A stretch of 47,445 nucleotides of DNA from a virus. The position numbers were made by a program, and so were the translations under genes. The stretch covers positions 1 to 47,445 of IMG/VR virus record IMGVR_UViG_3300027123_000122. One strand, written 5' to 3'. The notes beneath the pieces are model-generated. The model searched no databases. It had not been told where the DNA came from and saw nothing but the letters and a program-made list of their open reading frames with translations. Each line of letters starts with the position of its first letter. Positions within the stretch are counted from its first letter, which is position 1. Shown piece by piece: positions 8,567 to 17,408 of this stretch.

Positions 8567-11512
8567 TTATGCAAAATACAATCTCCACCGAACAGTTAAA
8601 TTTTCATGATTTTTTAGTCCTGCGGTGGTTCCGTTATCCTTAATTTTTAATATATTCTCATTAAATACTTTTTTAGCAAATAATTTATATCTTAGGGGGT
8701 TCAAGTAAGTTCCGGTTTCTTCCGGGTATCTTCGGAATGCGTATGGTGGATTATACCCTAGTTCTATATTTTTATTTAAATCATATGACCACAAACCTAA
8801 TTGAGTGATCCCTCCATATAGATTAGCCAAGGTACAGTCGCCGGATGCAATCGTTACAATGTAAATTAATTCTCCATTAGAAGAAACATTTACAGATGAT
8901 GTAACTAGCCCATTTAATGGGTTCGTACCACTAGTAACATTTACATAACCTCTAAAATCCATAGACCCTACGGTATTAAAATTACCAGAAACATTGGCAC
9001 TTACGACAGTAGTATAAGGCTCAAATCCACTCACGATTCTTACATTTATGCCACCAGATGGAGGATATGCTCCGTCTAGTAAAGCTCCAACCGTAGATGG
9101 AATAACATCTATAGTTTGATTCAAAACATTTATTTTATTTACTATAGTATCTTTAAAAGGTATTAAATTTGTATTTTGTCTAAAGTTTTCACTATTGTAA
9201 AAAGAATTACTTGCTTCTTCCGTAGTTGTTATAGTAGTATAATAAGGCACAGATGAACTATAAAGTCCTACCGCATTCTCAAAATTTATAGCAAAATCAT
9301 AGAACTTTCTACTTCCTGAATCATCATTTGGAATAGTAAGTAGCCCATAAGGGTCAGTTAAAGTGGGGGTAGTGTATCCCCATGCAACCCCTCTACCATC
9401 ATTTAAAATGGCATAGCTATTGTTTTCAGCAGCAAATATTTTTTCTGTTATCCCTTGAATATAACTAGGTACATTACATTGGCCTTCTATATTTCTTCCG
9501 TATGCGGAAACAGTACCGTCTGTTTTTAATACTAAAGTATGGAAAGCTCCAGTAGCTACATCTTTAACAGATGATAGGTTACCTGCATAAATTGGAATAT
9601 TTGGAATTGTATGGATTGGATCTGATAACCCAGCTCCCCATTTAACAATTGTACCATCTGATTTTAATGCATAAATAACTTGTTTGTATACAGAAATATC
9701 TACAAAACTACCTTGCATAGTAGCTATTGAATTTGGAGTTGTGTCACCCACAGTAAGACTAAGGTTATTCCAAGATGACACATACCCATTTGTTTTTAAT
9801 GCAACTCCGAGAGCTAAACCTACTACAATAGAAGAAACAGAACTTAATGTAGGAGGTATATAATTTTGATATCTCCAATTACCCCAAAGGAAGGGTTTAC
9901 CATCAGATCTTATTCCTGCCGCAGCACATCTAGATATATCTGAATCATAATAAGATATTGCAACACAACTTCCTTGTAATTCTACAGGCACTGCACTTAC
10001 TGCTGATAGATCAGTGGTTACTCCAAATGGAACGGAGCTTACATGTCCTGTATTAGTTAAATACAAAGTTCCATAATTACCTTGGACTAATGTAGATGTT
10101 GCTCCCTGCAAAGCTGCTGGAACGGCAGAATTAGAACCAAATCCACTAACATACCCAGCAGAAGTTACAAACTTAACACTATAGTCATTACGAGAAAAAT
10201 CAGAAATACCTGTCAAATTTAAAGATGAAAAGCCTAAAATATTATTGGTCGTATTTGTCCCCCATCCAGATACCGAGCCATCATTCATGAGAGTTATTGT
10301 GTTTGCTCCGGGGGAGACTGCAATTTTCTTTACATTTGGTAATCCTCCCGGTGTAGTAATCGCGGGAGTATATACTGTCGCTGTTCCCACACCCCAACCA
10401 TAAACAGAAGATCCTGTTATTACATAATTGTGTTGAGTAGTGTTTAAAAGTGTACGATGTACTGGATTACTTAGTTTTGTGGCACTAGGAACAGCATAAC
10501 CAGTAATATTAGTTAAATTTGTTTGTCCTTGATCTGCACCCGGGGCAGAATCAACCATCCAAGAAGAAACAGTATTATTATTTAATATCGCAGCGGCATG
10601 ATAAGAAGACCAGTTAGATTTTATTTTTTTAACAGATCCTTGAATAGATGTAGGTGCTTGGGTGTATGTTATAGAGGATGCTCCCCATGCAGATACAGTT
10701 CCATCTGTTTTTAGTACAACAAAGAATGTATTACCACCTTCAACGCTAGATACCGCCGAAGCATAACTACTAGGATAATTTCTTATTCCAGTATTTCTAC
10801 CCCAAGATGATAATTCATAAGAGCTAGTAATTGCAAACGATGTATACTGCGTTGCACCTACCCCCACACATGAAGGTAATAAAGGTACAGTAATTTCTCC
10901 AAATTGATCTAGACCTCCCCAACAAGAAACTGTACCGCTTGGGTCTAATGCTACAAAGTGATAATTTCCTGCTTTAATAGAAGATACTAAACCAATATTC
11001 GTTGGTATCTTATAGTTTGTGTAAGTAGAATTATTTCCCCATCCTAAAGTAAACCCACTTGTATTTACATATTCAACAATAGTATTTACTATTGTACCAA
11101 CAACTTCTTCTGGTAATGTAATACCATTAAAATTTACTAAGTATGTATCTGTGGGGATCGGTGCATTTGGTAAATACGCAGGAGGTGTATATGATGATGC
11201 TCCAGATGAATTTGTAGCTACTACCCAAACTTCACTAGCATTGGTTCTTCCATACTTCGGTGCTCCTGAATTTTGATGAGCATTGTAGTAATAGTGTAAC
11301 GGTGCTTTTCCAAAAGATACTGCTTTAATAGTAAAGTTAGAAACATCATATATTGAGGATGCGGAACTTATAGTGTTTAAATCAGGAGGAATTGTCATCA
11401 TGTGAGAAATAATTTCTCCTGCTCCGTCAACAATCATATTGTTATCAGAGTAAATAACCTCCTCAAAAGAAGTTCCAAAATCTTTTATTATTTCTACTTT
11501 TCCTTTTATCAT
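8567..11512 (-). CDS. RCC1-repeat beta-propeller tail protein
   Basis: A 981-residue protein. Residues 1-100 and the last 100 or so match the scaffold of the 192-residue neighbour. Between about 155 and 740 there are some 14 RCC1-type units of 35-60 residues, each ending in a blade signature such as GWGNN, CWGGLDQFGE, SWGRN, AWGAS, GWGTN, KWGAG or AYGRN, and many containing (T/S)DGTVSAWG-like strands. RCC1 units form seven-bladed propellers, so 14 would be enough for two. In eukaryotes RCC1 acts on Ran; here the location in a baseplate operon argues for receptor or glycan binding on the particle. The start overlaps the upstream stop in ATGA form without a ribosome-binding site, suggesting translational coupling. 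Confidence 0.75.
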   Translation of the reverse strand: MIKGKVEIIKDFGTSFEEVIYSDNNMIVDGAGEIISHMMTIPPDLNTISSASSIYDVSNFTIKAVSFGKAPLHYYYNAHQNSGAPKYGRTNASEVWVVATNSSGASSYTPPAYLPNAPIPTDTYLVNFNGITLPEEVVGTIVNTIVEYVNTSGFTLGWGNNSTYTNYKIPTNIGLVSSIKAGNYHFVALDPSGTVSCWGGLDQFGEITVPLLPSCVGVGATQYTSFAITSSYELSSWGRNTGIRNYPSSYASAVSSVEGGNTFFVVLKTDGTVSAWGASSITYTQAPTSIQGSVKKIKSNWSSYHAAAILNNNTVSSWMVDSAPGADQGQTNLTNITGYAVPSATKLSNPVHRTLLNTTQHNYVITGSSVYGWGVGTATVYTPAITTPGGLPNVKKIAVSPGANTITLMNDGSVSGWGTNTTNNILGFSSLNLTGISDFSRNDYSVKFVTSAGYVSGFGSNSAVPAALQGATSTLVQGNYGTLYLTNTGHVSSVPFGVTTDLSAVSAVPVELQGSCVAISYYDSDISRCAAAGIRSDGKPFLWGNWRYQNYIPPTLSSVSSIVVGLALGVALKTNGYVSSWNNLSLTVGDTTPNSIATMQGSFVDISVYKQVIYALKSDGTIVKWGAGLSDPIHTIPNIPIYAGNLSSVKDVATGAFHTLVLKTDGTVSAYGRNIEGQCNVPSYIQGITEKIFAAENNSYAILNDGRGVAWGYTTPTLTDPYGLLTIPNDDSGSRKFYDFAINFENAVGLYSSSVPYYTTITTTEEASNSFYNSENFRQNTNLIPFKDTIVNKINVLNQTIDVIPSTVGALLDGAYPPSGGINVRIVSGFEPYTTVVSANVSGNFNTVGSMDFRGYVNVTSGTNPLNGLVTSSVNVSSNGELIYIVTIASGDCTLANLYGGITQLGLWSYDLNKNIELGYNPPYAFRRYPEETGTYLNPLRYKLFAKKVFNENILKIKDNGTTAGLKNHENLTVRWRLYFA

Positions 11513-14500
11513 CGGCGTATATCTATTAAAGTGTATGCAGTAGTTGATGCAGCTTCTGTGGTAGATCCAAATTTCGGATGGTATCTATATTCAGTTCTGC
11601 TACCTCCACTAGTTCCTAAATCAGTTGATGTAATACTTGCAGTTCTAGAGCCTAAACCACGCATGGTATCTCTAAAGAATAAAAATATTTTTTGAATCTC
11701 TTCTTCGGTATACCCTAAAGTAAAACCATTCAAAGTTGTATCTTGTAATAAAACTTTATCAATCAACATATACTGTTCCCCTGTTGTATCATTAGGAGAC
11801 ATCATAATATCAATTGAATAAGATTGGTCTAACCTGTGGATTTGCTGTCCGTTATTATAATAGTTTGGAATGCAAATTGGTCTATTTAAAGTATTAAAAT
11901 AAATTGACTGTACATTAAATTGACTTGCTTTAATATTCCTTAATGAAAGTAGCGTTTGCGTTTGTTCTGCACAAACTGAGCCTATAGTTTCTGGATCTAC
12001 AGGTATTATTGGGGTGTTTAGCACATGAACTAAATTATTTTTAATGTATGCGGGAGTTAGGTCAGATACTCTATTTATTACCCACTTATAATTTGGACTC
12101 CACGACCATACATATCCATTTTCAGGCTCTGTATGGATCCATGTGTGTATTGCAGCACCACCGTAGGATGTTCCAGTATTTCTACCGATAAAGTGAGGTA
12201 TATTTAAATTAAATTCATGATCAGGAATTAATTTATTTTGAGTCGGTCCATATTTCTTTAAGTTAAATTTTAATCTGTGTAATCCCACATTATTAAACCA
12301 AGTTCTTACTTTTATTAATGTGTTATCTATAGCAAAGTCTTCTAAGTTTTCTGTTTCATAAATAGAATCTATTTTGAATATAGAGAAATAATTAGTATTA
12401 CTTCCTGATGGGATGATAAACTCTACGCCACTGAGTAAGTGTGGATTTCTTAATTCAAATCGGTCAATATAAAAATCAGCGGCAGTGCTTGCCACATATG
12501 TTCCTGACAAACTAGCTGCGGCACTATTTCTAAACAAACTAGTAGAATCTAGTTTTGTTTCAGATCCGAAACTTGAAGTAAACAATGCAGGGTATGCTAT
12601 TGCAGCAGACCCGTCAACAGTAAGCTCACCGTTAAATAATCCCGGACCAAAAGAATGTGAGAATAAATTAAACCCACCATTGTCCCGCCTAGAATCTCTA
12701 GTTAAATCATGATAACCAAAGTCATTTATGTAGCTAAAGTAAAGTTGGTGTAAATCTCTACCAAATTCAAAATCAAAGAAATTTTGTTTACTATTAGGTA
12801 AAGTATCTAAACTAGAATTAACTACAGATTGTATTACATTGTATACTGTAGGATCTAACCCATAAAAATTAGTAACTTGTGTGCCTATAGAAGACGCAAC
12901 CTGCTGCTCTGCTCTTTGTAAGAATTTAGAGTGTATTAATGGGATAATTGGATTGCAATCTGATCTAGTAGAGTATCTAAAGTATGAATCGTCCGTTATT
13001 GAACTTGCGCCACGAATAGGGAATGTGCTAGATGTAGCTACCCCATTATAAGTATTTAATGATCTTAAATCTTCACACCTATCATAAACTTCAGGTATTG
13101 TTATCAACGATAAATTATCGTATAACCAAGATTGATAAGTTGCTATTGGAGTAAATTTATTAGAAGATGGAATGTACCCTAATGGTTTATATGTGTCGTA
13201 ATTTTTGACAGATGACGGAGCTAAATATCCCGGCATATTAAACCCAGTACGATCATACCATCCCGACTTGGGTAATAAATTTTTGTAGTTTCTCCTTCTA
13301 ATATTTGTTCTATTTACGGAACTAAGCGCAACATCAGAAAAATCGGTTATTTCATCAACTTGTGATCTGGAGAAAGTTCTCCCTAGTGAAGACATATTAG
13401 AGCCTAAGCGAACAAATCCAGAATTAAATGTTGATGCTGTGAATATATCCGCAGAAGGAGAATAATTTATTTTTATAGAATTATACTCATCGTAATCAGC
13501 GGTATCAGTATCTTCTAAACCAACAGATATCAAAGGTATCGCATGCGCGGGGGTGAATTCATAAACAGATCTAAAAATACTCTTTAACCCTTCAGATGTA
13601 AATATGTCATTAGAATATTTATTAAAATCAAAAGAGCTAGCTTGCAAAGCTAAATTAAATGAAGATGATTTACCACTCCATAAGGGTAAATATTTTACTT
13701 TATCCTTTTTAAAATTAGATAAGATATCATTTCTGTTTGGTGGAGTTAGTGAGCTAGGTGTAAAAATTAACCAGTTGTTATTAGTGGATAGTGAAGATTG
13801 AGAATCCAGAGTGTTTTCTAAAATTAAATTTTGAAATGCTACTACCACATCTACACTTACACCAAAGCATAAAAGCCTATCAACAAAATAATTTACTAAT
13901 CGTTTATCTAATCTGCAATATCTATAGTATTTTTCTAATTCCCATGGAGGTAGCACATTTATTACATTTCTATAAGAAAATCTTCCGTTAGCGTCAAAAG
14001 GAACATTACCTACATAGAAATTTTGCGGGTATAATAAATAAGCCTGATAAATAATTGAATCAACCACAAATCTAACATTAGTATCCATATCATTTGGTGA
14101 ATAATTTGGAATACCAAGTGCTTGAGATCTTTCTATAGTCCAAGTACTGAAATTAGATAATGCACTAGATTCTGTAGATAAACAGTAATATAATAAATTA
14201 GGAATATACGATTCGTATAGCTCTTCTATCTGAGAGCTTAATGCAAAAGAAGTTTCTCCAAAGGTAGATTGTAAAACTAATTCTAATCCTTTTTTAGTAC
14301 CTTTAGATTTATAAATATTTATTGCATTTTTTAGTTGTATTCTCCACTTATCTGGATTATTACCAATCAACTCCCAAGAAATTAAGTCTGCTATTCTAGG
14401 CAAATATTCTTCTGGGCATCTATCAATATCGTACAATAAATTTAGATTATTTATTTGATTATTAACATCATATAAAGAGTAACTAATTGCCGTCAAAAAT

Positions 14501-15363
14501 TTTGTAAATGGGCCAGCTATAACCTTTTCTTTACTAACAGTCTGCGTCGTATTGTATAATTCAAAAGCATCACGAATTCTATAATCTGTACTATCGCTCA
14601 ATAATGGGGAATAAAGTACATCAATTAAAGTATGTAATTTATCCAACTGTTGAGTACCACTTACATATTTTCCAGTGCCACTCAAATAAACTGATGGTAT
14701 TAATTGTTTATTACCAAATAAAGAACAAACATTGTAATTTCTCCAAATGTAAGTTGTTACATCTTTAAGAGCTTCATTTAGTGTAATTGGATTTGAATAG
14801 TATAATTCATTTACTAATCTATCTGATACAATAGTAGAAGGGGAATAAGTTAATCCACCATTAGCGGATGTGTTTAAAATATACATCCAAGATAAATTAG
14901 ATATCAAATAATCATGGGCTGCTGACGCTGATCCTAACCCAAAAAGATAGTTGGGTTTATTTAATCTAATATTTGGTAATAGTGTCGTATCAACAAACTC
15001 TTTAAAGGCGGAAACTCCAGCAAAATCTTTTAGAGAGTAACCTAAAGGATCCAGTATCTTTTTTTGGAATTCTTGAACAGTTACATTAGTAAGATTATTT
15101 TGCTTTATAAAAAATTGCGATGTTCCTGAAAAAGTGGAGAATTGGGAACCTTTCCCGACCGCAGAAATATTAAATACAGAATTTATATTTTTTGCTAAAT
15201 TTATATGAGATTCTATTATGACATCTAATGGAGAATAATCAAGACCAGATAAAGTAGTATCTTCATTGAAGTATACTTTAGGTGTTAAAATTTCTAAAAC
15301 ATCAACATAATTCCTTTTAAAGAATTTTCTTTCCGATGTTTCTTGATTTAATTTGAAGCTCAT
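11509..15363 (-). CDS. gp7-like baseplate wedge protein with tail protein I domain
   Basis: A 1284-residue protein, comparable to T4 wedge protein gp7 (1032 residues) though longer. At about residues 313-375 it has the signature of P2 tail protein I: RCPEEYLPRIADLISWELIG, followed by a W..Q...A..IYKSKGTKKGL helix pair. P2 gpI is the partner of gpJ in the wedge, and the equivalent J/gp6 gene is immediately upstream here, overlapping by the last base of the stop (TAATG). The rest is Asn/Ser/Tyr-rich beta sequence with no domain I can name; the 950 residues after the I domain may form the peripheral arm of the wedge. The position after gp25 and gp6 fits a wedge-complex role. Confidence 0.75.
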   Translation of the reverse strand: MSFKLNQETSERKFFKRNYVDVLEILTPKVYFNEDTTLSGLDYSPLDVIIESHINLAKNINSVFNISAVGKGSQFSTFSGTSQFFIKQNNLTNVTVQEFQKKILDPLGYSLKDFAGVSAFKEFVDTTLLPNIRLNKPNYLFGLGSASAAHDYLISNLSWMYILNTSANGGLTYSPSTIVSDRLVNELYYSNPITLNEALKDVTTYIWRNYNVCSLFGNKQLIPSVYLSGTGKYVSGTQQLDKLHTLIDVLYSPLLSDSTDYRIRDAFELYNTTQTVSKEKVIAGPFTKFLTAISYSLYDVNNQINNLNLLYDIDRCPEEYLPRIADLISWELIGNNPDKWRIQLKNAINIYKSKGTKKGLELVLQSTFGETSFALSSQIEELYESYIPNLLYYCLSTESSALSNFSTWTIERSQALGIPNYSPNDMDTNVRFVVDSIIYQAYLLYPQNFYVGNVPFDANGRFSYRNVINVLPPWELEKYYRYCRLDKRLVNYFVDRLLCFGVSVDVVVAFQNLILENTLDSQSSLSTNNNWLIFTPSSLTPPNRNDILSNFKKDKVKYLPLWSGKSSSFNLALQASSFDFNKYSNDIFTSEGLKSIFRSVYEFTPAHAIPLISVGLEDTDTADYDEYNSIKINYSPSADIFTASTFNSGFVRLGSNMSSLGRTFSRSQVDEITDFSDVALSSVNRTNIRRRNYKNLLPKSGWYDRTGFNMPGYLAPSSVKNYDTYKPLGYIPSSNKFTPIATYQSWLYDNLSLITIPEVYDRCEDLRSLNTYNGVATSSTFPIRGASSITDDSYFRYSTRSDCNPIIPLIHSKFLQRAEQQVASSIGTQVTNFYGLDPTVYNVIQSVVNSSLDTLPNSKQNFFDFEFGRDLHQLYFSYINDFGYHDLTRDSRRDNGGFNLFSHSFGPGLFNGELTVDGSAAIAYPALFTSSFGSETKLDSTSLFRNSAAASLSGTYVASTAADFYIDRFELRNPHLLSGVEFIIPSGSNTNYFSIFKIDSIYETENLEDFAIDNTLIKVRTWFNNVGLHRLKFNLKKYGPTQNKLIPDHEFNLNIPHFIGRNTGTSYGGAAIHTWIHTEPENGYVWSWSPNYKWVINRVSDLTPAYIKNNLVHVLNTPIIPVDPETIGSVCAEQTQTLLSLRNIKASQFNVQSIYFNTLNRPICIPNYYNNGQQIHRLDQSYSIDIMMSPNDTTGEQYMLIDKVLLQDTTLNGFTLGYTEEEIQKIFLFFRDTMRGLGSRTASITSTDLGTSGGSRTEYRYHPKFGSTTEAASTTAYTLIDIRR

Positions 15364-16940
15364 TATATCCCTACTACATTAATAACAAAGTTATTTAGTT
15401 GCACTATCTCATTAAAATCTACAAATATATCTGAATCAAAATTATCTACAGTAGCAAATCGAATTTCTTGTATCGACAATATTGATCTAACTACTTCAGA
15501 TAAATACACAGGTTTTCCAAAATCAAAATTATCAACACTAAAATATTGTAACAATTGATTTCTAACTTTAGCTTTTATATTTTCCTCATTAGTTAGTAAA
15601 TACTTATCTACTGTAATCGTTACAACCAAATCTAAAGTTCTAATGACACCATCAACAATTACAACTTCATCTGTAAGCATTTTCTTAGAATCTATAGCCT
15701 CTAGTAAATCCTTTTTAAATTGAACTGTAGCTTGTTGTAACTGAATATTTGATGCTACTTGCAATAAATACAAGTCAATTATATTAGCAGAACTATAAGC
15801 ATCTCGAACTACCGCTTTAGCTTTTCCAGTTGCTCCACTATTACCCGCAAAAGTATTTGCAAAAGTAGCATAATCCTGTGCAGTAACTAATCTGTCCTGT
15901 GTTTTAAATACTAGAGGTCCATACTTTTTAGCTTTTTGAACTGTTTCTGCATCTTGACCTCCTGAAGCTACTGAGGTATTTTCAACTACCCCTGATTCTC
16001 CACCATCAGCAGATATTGTAACATTTATAACTTCATTAGCAATATTTCCTCTAGTTCCACCCCCTATTCTATATGTTATTGTATAAGTAGAATTTACAGG
16101 AACTGCTGCACCATTTACACCATCACCGAAAACAATCGTTGCGGAGAAATCATCAGAATAAACTACTTCAAAAACCTTTTGTCCTGCCCCAGACACAGAA
16201 AATAAATTATCAACTTGAGTCCAATTACCTATAGCGGTAACATCGGCTGAATCTATGAACACATTAATTGATTTTTCTGGGATTGGAGATTCTGTTAATG
16301 ATATGGTTTTGTTAGCTTCATTAGTAGTAAAGGTCCCTTGTTGGGAAACTAACGATCCTTCTAACAACATTAAATTATTCCAAAAAACACCTGCACCAGC
16401 AGTAGATTCAGATTTCAATAATTCTAGACTAGCTGTAGAGTTCACTCCCAAAATTTGACCATTTTGTGTTTTGTATAAAGTGTAAGTAACTTGTCCACCA
16501 TCCTCTGGAGAAGTTACAGTAAAAACTCGGCTAGATGGAGATATAGTTATGCTAGATGCTGCTGTAGCCTGATTTAAGGTTAATGATGCATTAGCAGCAG
16601 CAGATACTGGGCCTTTTAATTTTATGCCAAGAAGTTCTAATAGTTTGCGAACATTATTTCTACTTTTAGCTGTAGAGATATAATTTTCATGTGCTAACAT
16701 ATCAGCCTTCATGGACATCACTGCACCCATGTAAGCTACTAATTCTATTAACATTACCCCAAGGTCAGATTCACTAAAGTTTTGATATTCTTGAGGATAT
16801 ACTGCACGAATATATTCTATTAAGGAATCTCTTAAAGTTTCAAAATCCGTAGCTGCAAAATTTATTAACGCAGGTTTATTTCCATCAGGATATTCTGATA
16901 ACTTTAAAAAATCTGATTTTACTGTTCCATTAAAAACCAC
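15363..16940 (-). CDS. gp6: Baseplate wedge protein gp6 / baseplate J-like
   Basis: A 525-residue baseplate J/gp6-family protein, the core of the wedge, which forms the ring joining neighbouring wedges in contractile tails. Diagnostic regions: an N-terminal helical segment with NFSESDLGVMLIELVAYMGA and YISTAKSRNNVRKLLELLG, a central beta domain containing FGDGVNGA (common in the family), and a C-terminal section with VTAQDY and a run of beta strands ending near residue 525. Translation probably starts at GTG (16938-16940), which overlaps the gp25 stop as TAGTG, with AAAGGTAGG upstream as ribosome-binding site. The order gp25, gp6/J, then I-like protein is that of contractile injection systems in general. 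Confidence 0.85.
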   Translation of the reverse strand: MVFNGTVKSDFLKLSEYPDGNKPALINFAATDFETLRDSLIEYIRAVYPQEYQNFSESDLGVMLIELVAYMGAVMSMKADMLAHENYISTAKSRNNVRKLLELLGIKLKGPVSAAANASLTLNQATAASSITISPSSRVFTVTSPEDGGQVTYTLYKTQNGQILGVNSTASLELLKSESTAGAGVFWNNLMLLEGSLVSQQGTFTTNEANKTISLTESPIPEKSINVFIDSADVTAIGNWTQVDNLFSVSGAGQKVFEVVYSDDFSATIVFGDGVNGAAVPVNSTYTITYRIGGGTRGNIANEVINVTISADGGESGVVENTSVASGGQDAETVQKAKKYGPLVFKTQDRLVTAQDYATFANTFAGNSGATGKAKAVVRDAYSSANIIDLYLLQVASNIQLQQATVQFKKDLLEAIDSKKMLTDEVVIVDGVIRTLDLVVTITVDKYLLTNEENIKAKVRNQLLQYFSVDNFDFGKPVYLSEVVRSILSIQEIRFATVDNFDSDIFVDFNEIVQLNNFVINVVGI

Positions 16941-17407
16941 TATACACCTACCTTTACTGTAATGTCTGATGGGGAATCATTTGAGTTTTTTAAAGTAAAT
17001 GATAATGAAATTTGTAACCCCGGTATACCTGCATAATCAATTTCATTTAATGAAACAATAGATAACTTTGTTATTTGAACTTCTGGTAAGAATCTATCTA
17101 TTGCTCTAGTTATTCTTTCCTTCATTTCTGCAAATAAAAACTCGTCTAATGGCTCAAACAAAAACTGTCTCAAATCTAAACCATAATCAGGAATCATAAC
17201 TCTCTCACCCGGGAAAGTATTTAGTAATTGTTTTAAATTACCTTTTGCCAGATTTAACCCTGATTGTTTTGCAAAATATCCTTTATTAAATGTATTTGGT
17301 GTTAGCCCTACTCCAATAGGGAAGTTCAACCCGTATACTTTAGGTTTTTCTGAGATTATCTCTCTTTTTTGTACTCTGGGTACTTGAGTTCCGTATACTA
17401 TTGCCAT
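16940..17407 (-). CDS. gp25: Baseplate wedge protein gp25
   Basis: A 155-residue protein of the GPW/gp25 family, a conserved sheath-initiating wedge component of contractile tails. The family pattern is clear in the middle: LLNTFPGERVMIPDYGLDL followed by FLFEPLDE, then a helix (MKERITRAIDRFLPEVQI) and closing beta strands. The glutamate in FEP is the conserved residue of the family. The length is close to T4 gp25 (132 residues) with an N-terminal extension of about 30. It lies directly before gp6/J, overlapping it by one base. Despite its historical lysozyme label, no enzymatic role is needed. Confidence 0.9.
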   Translation of the reverse strand: MAIVYGTQVPRVQKREIISEKPKVYGLNFPIGVGLTPNTFNKGYFAKQSGLNLAKGNLKQLLNTFPGERVMIPDYGLDLRQFLFEPLDEFLFAEMKERITRAIDRFLPEVQITKLSIVSLNEIDYAGIPGLQISLSFTLKNSNDSPSDITVKVGV

Positions 17408-17408
17408 A

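Noticed and set aside
8567-11512. RCC1 repeats as a sign of eukaryotic or bacterial contamination
   Set aside because: The gene overlaps the wedge gene by 3 bp (ATGA), has the same base composition as its neighbours and shares its ends with the adjacent phage gene.
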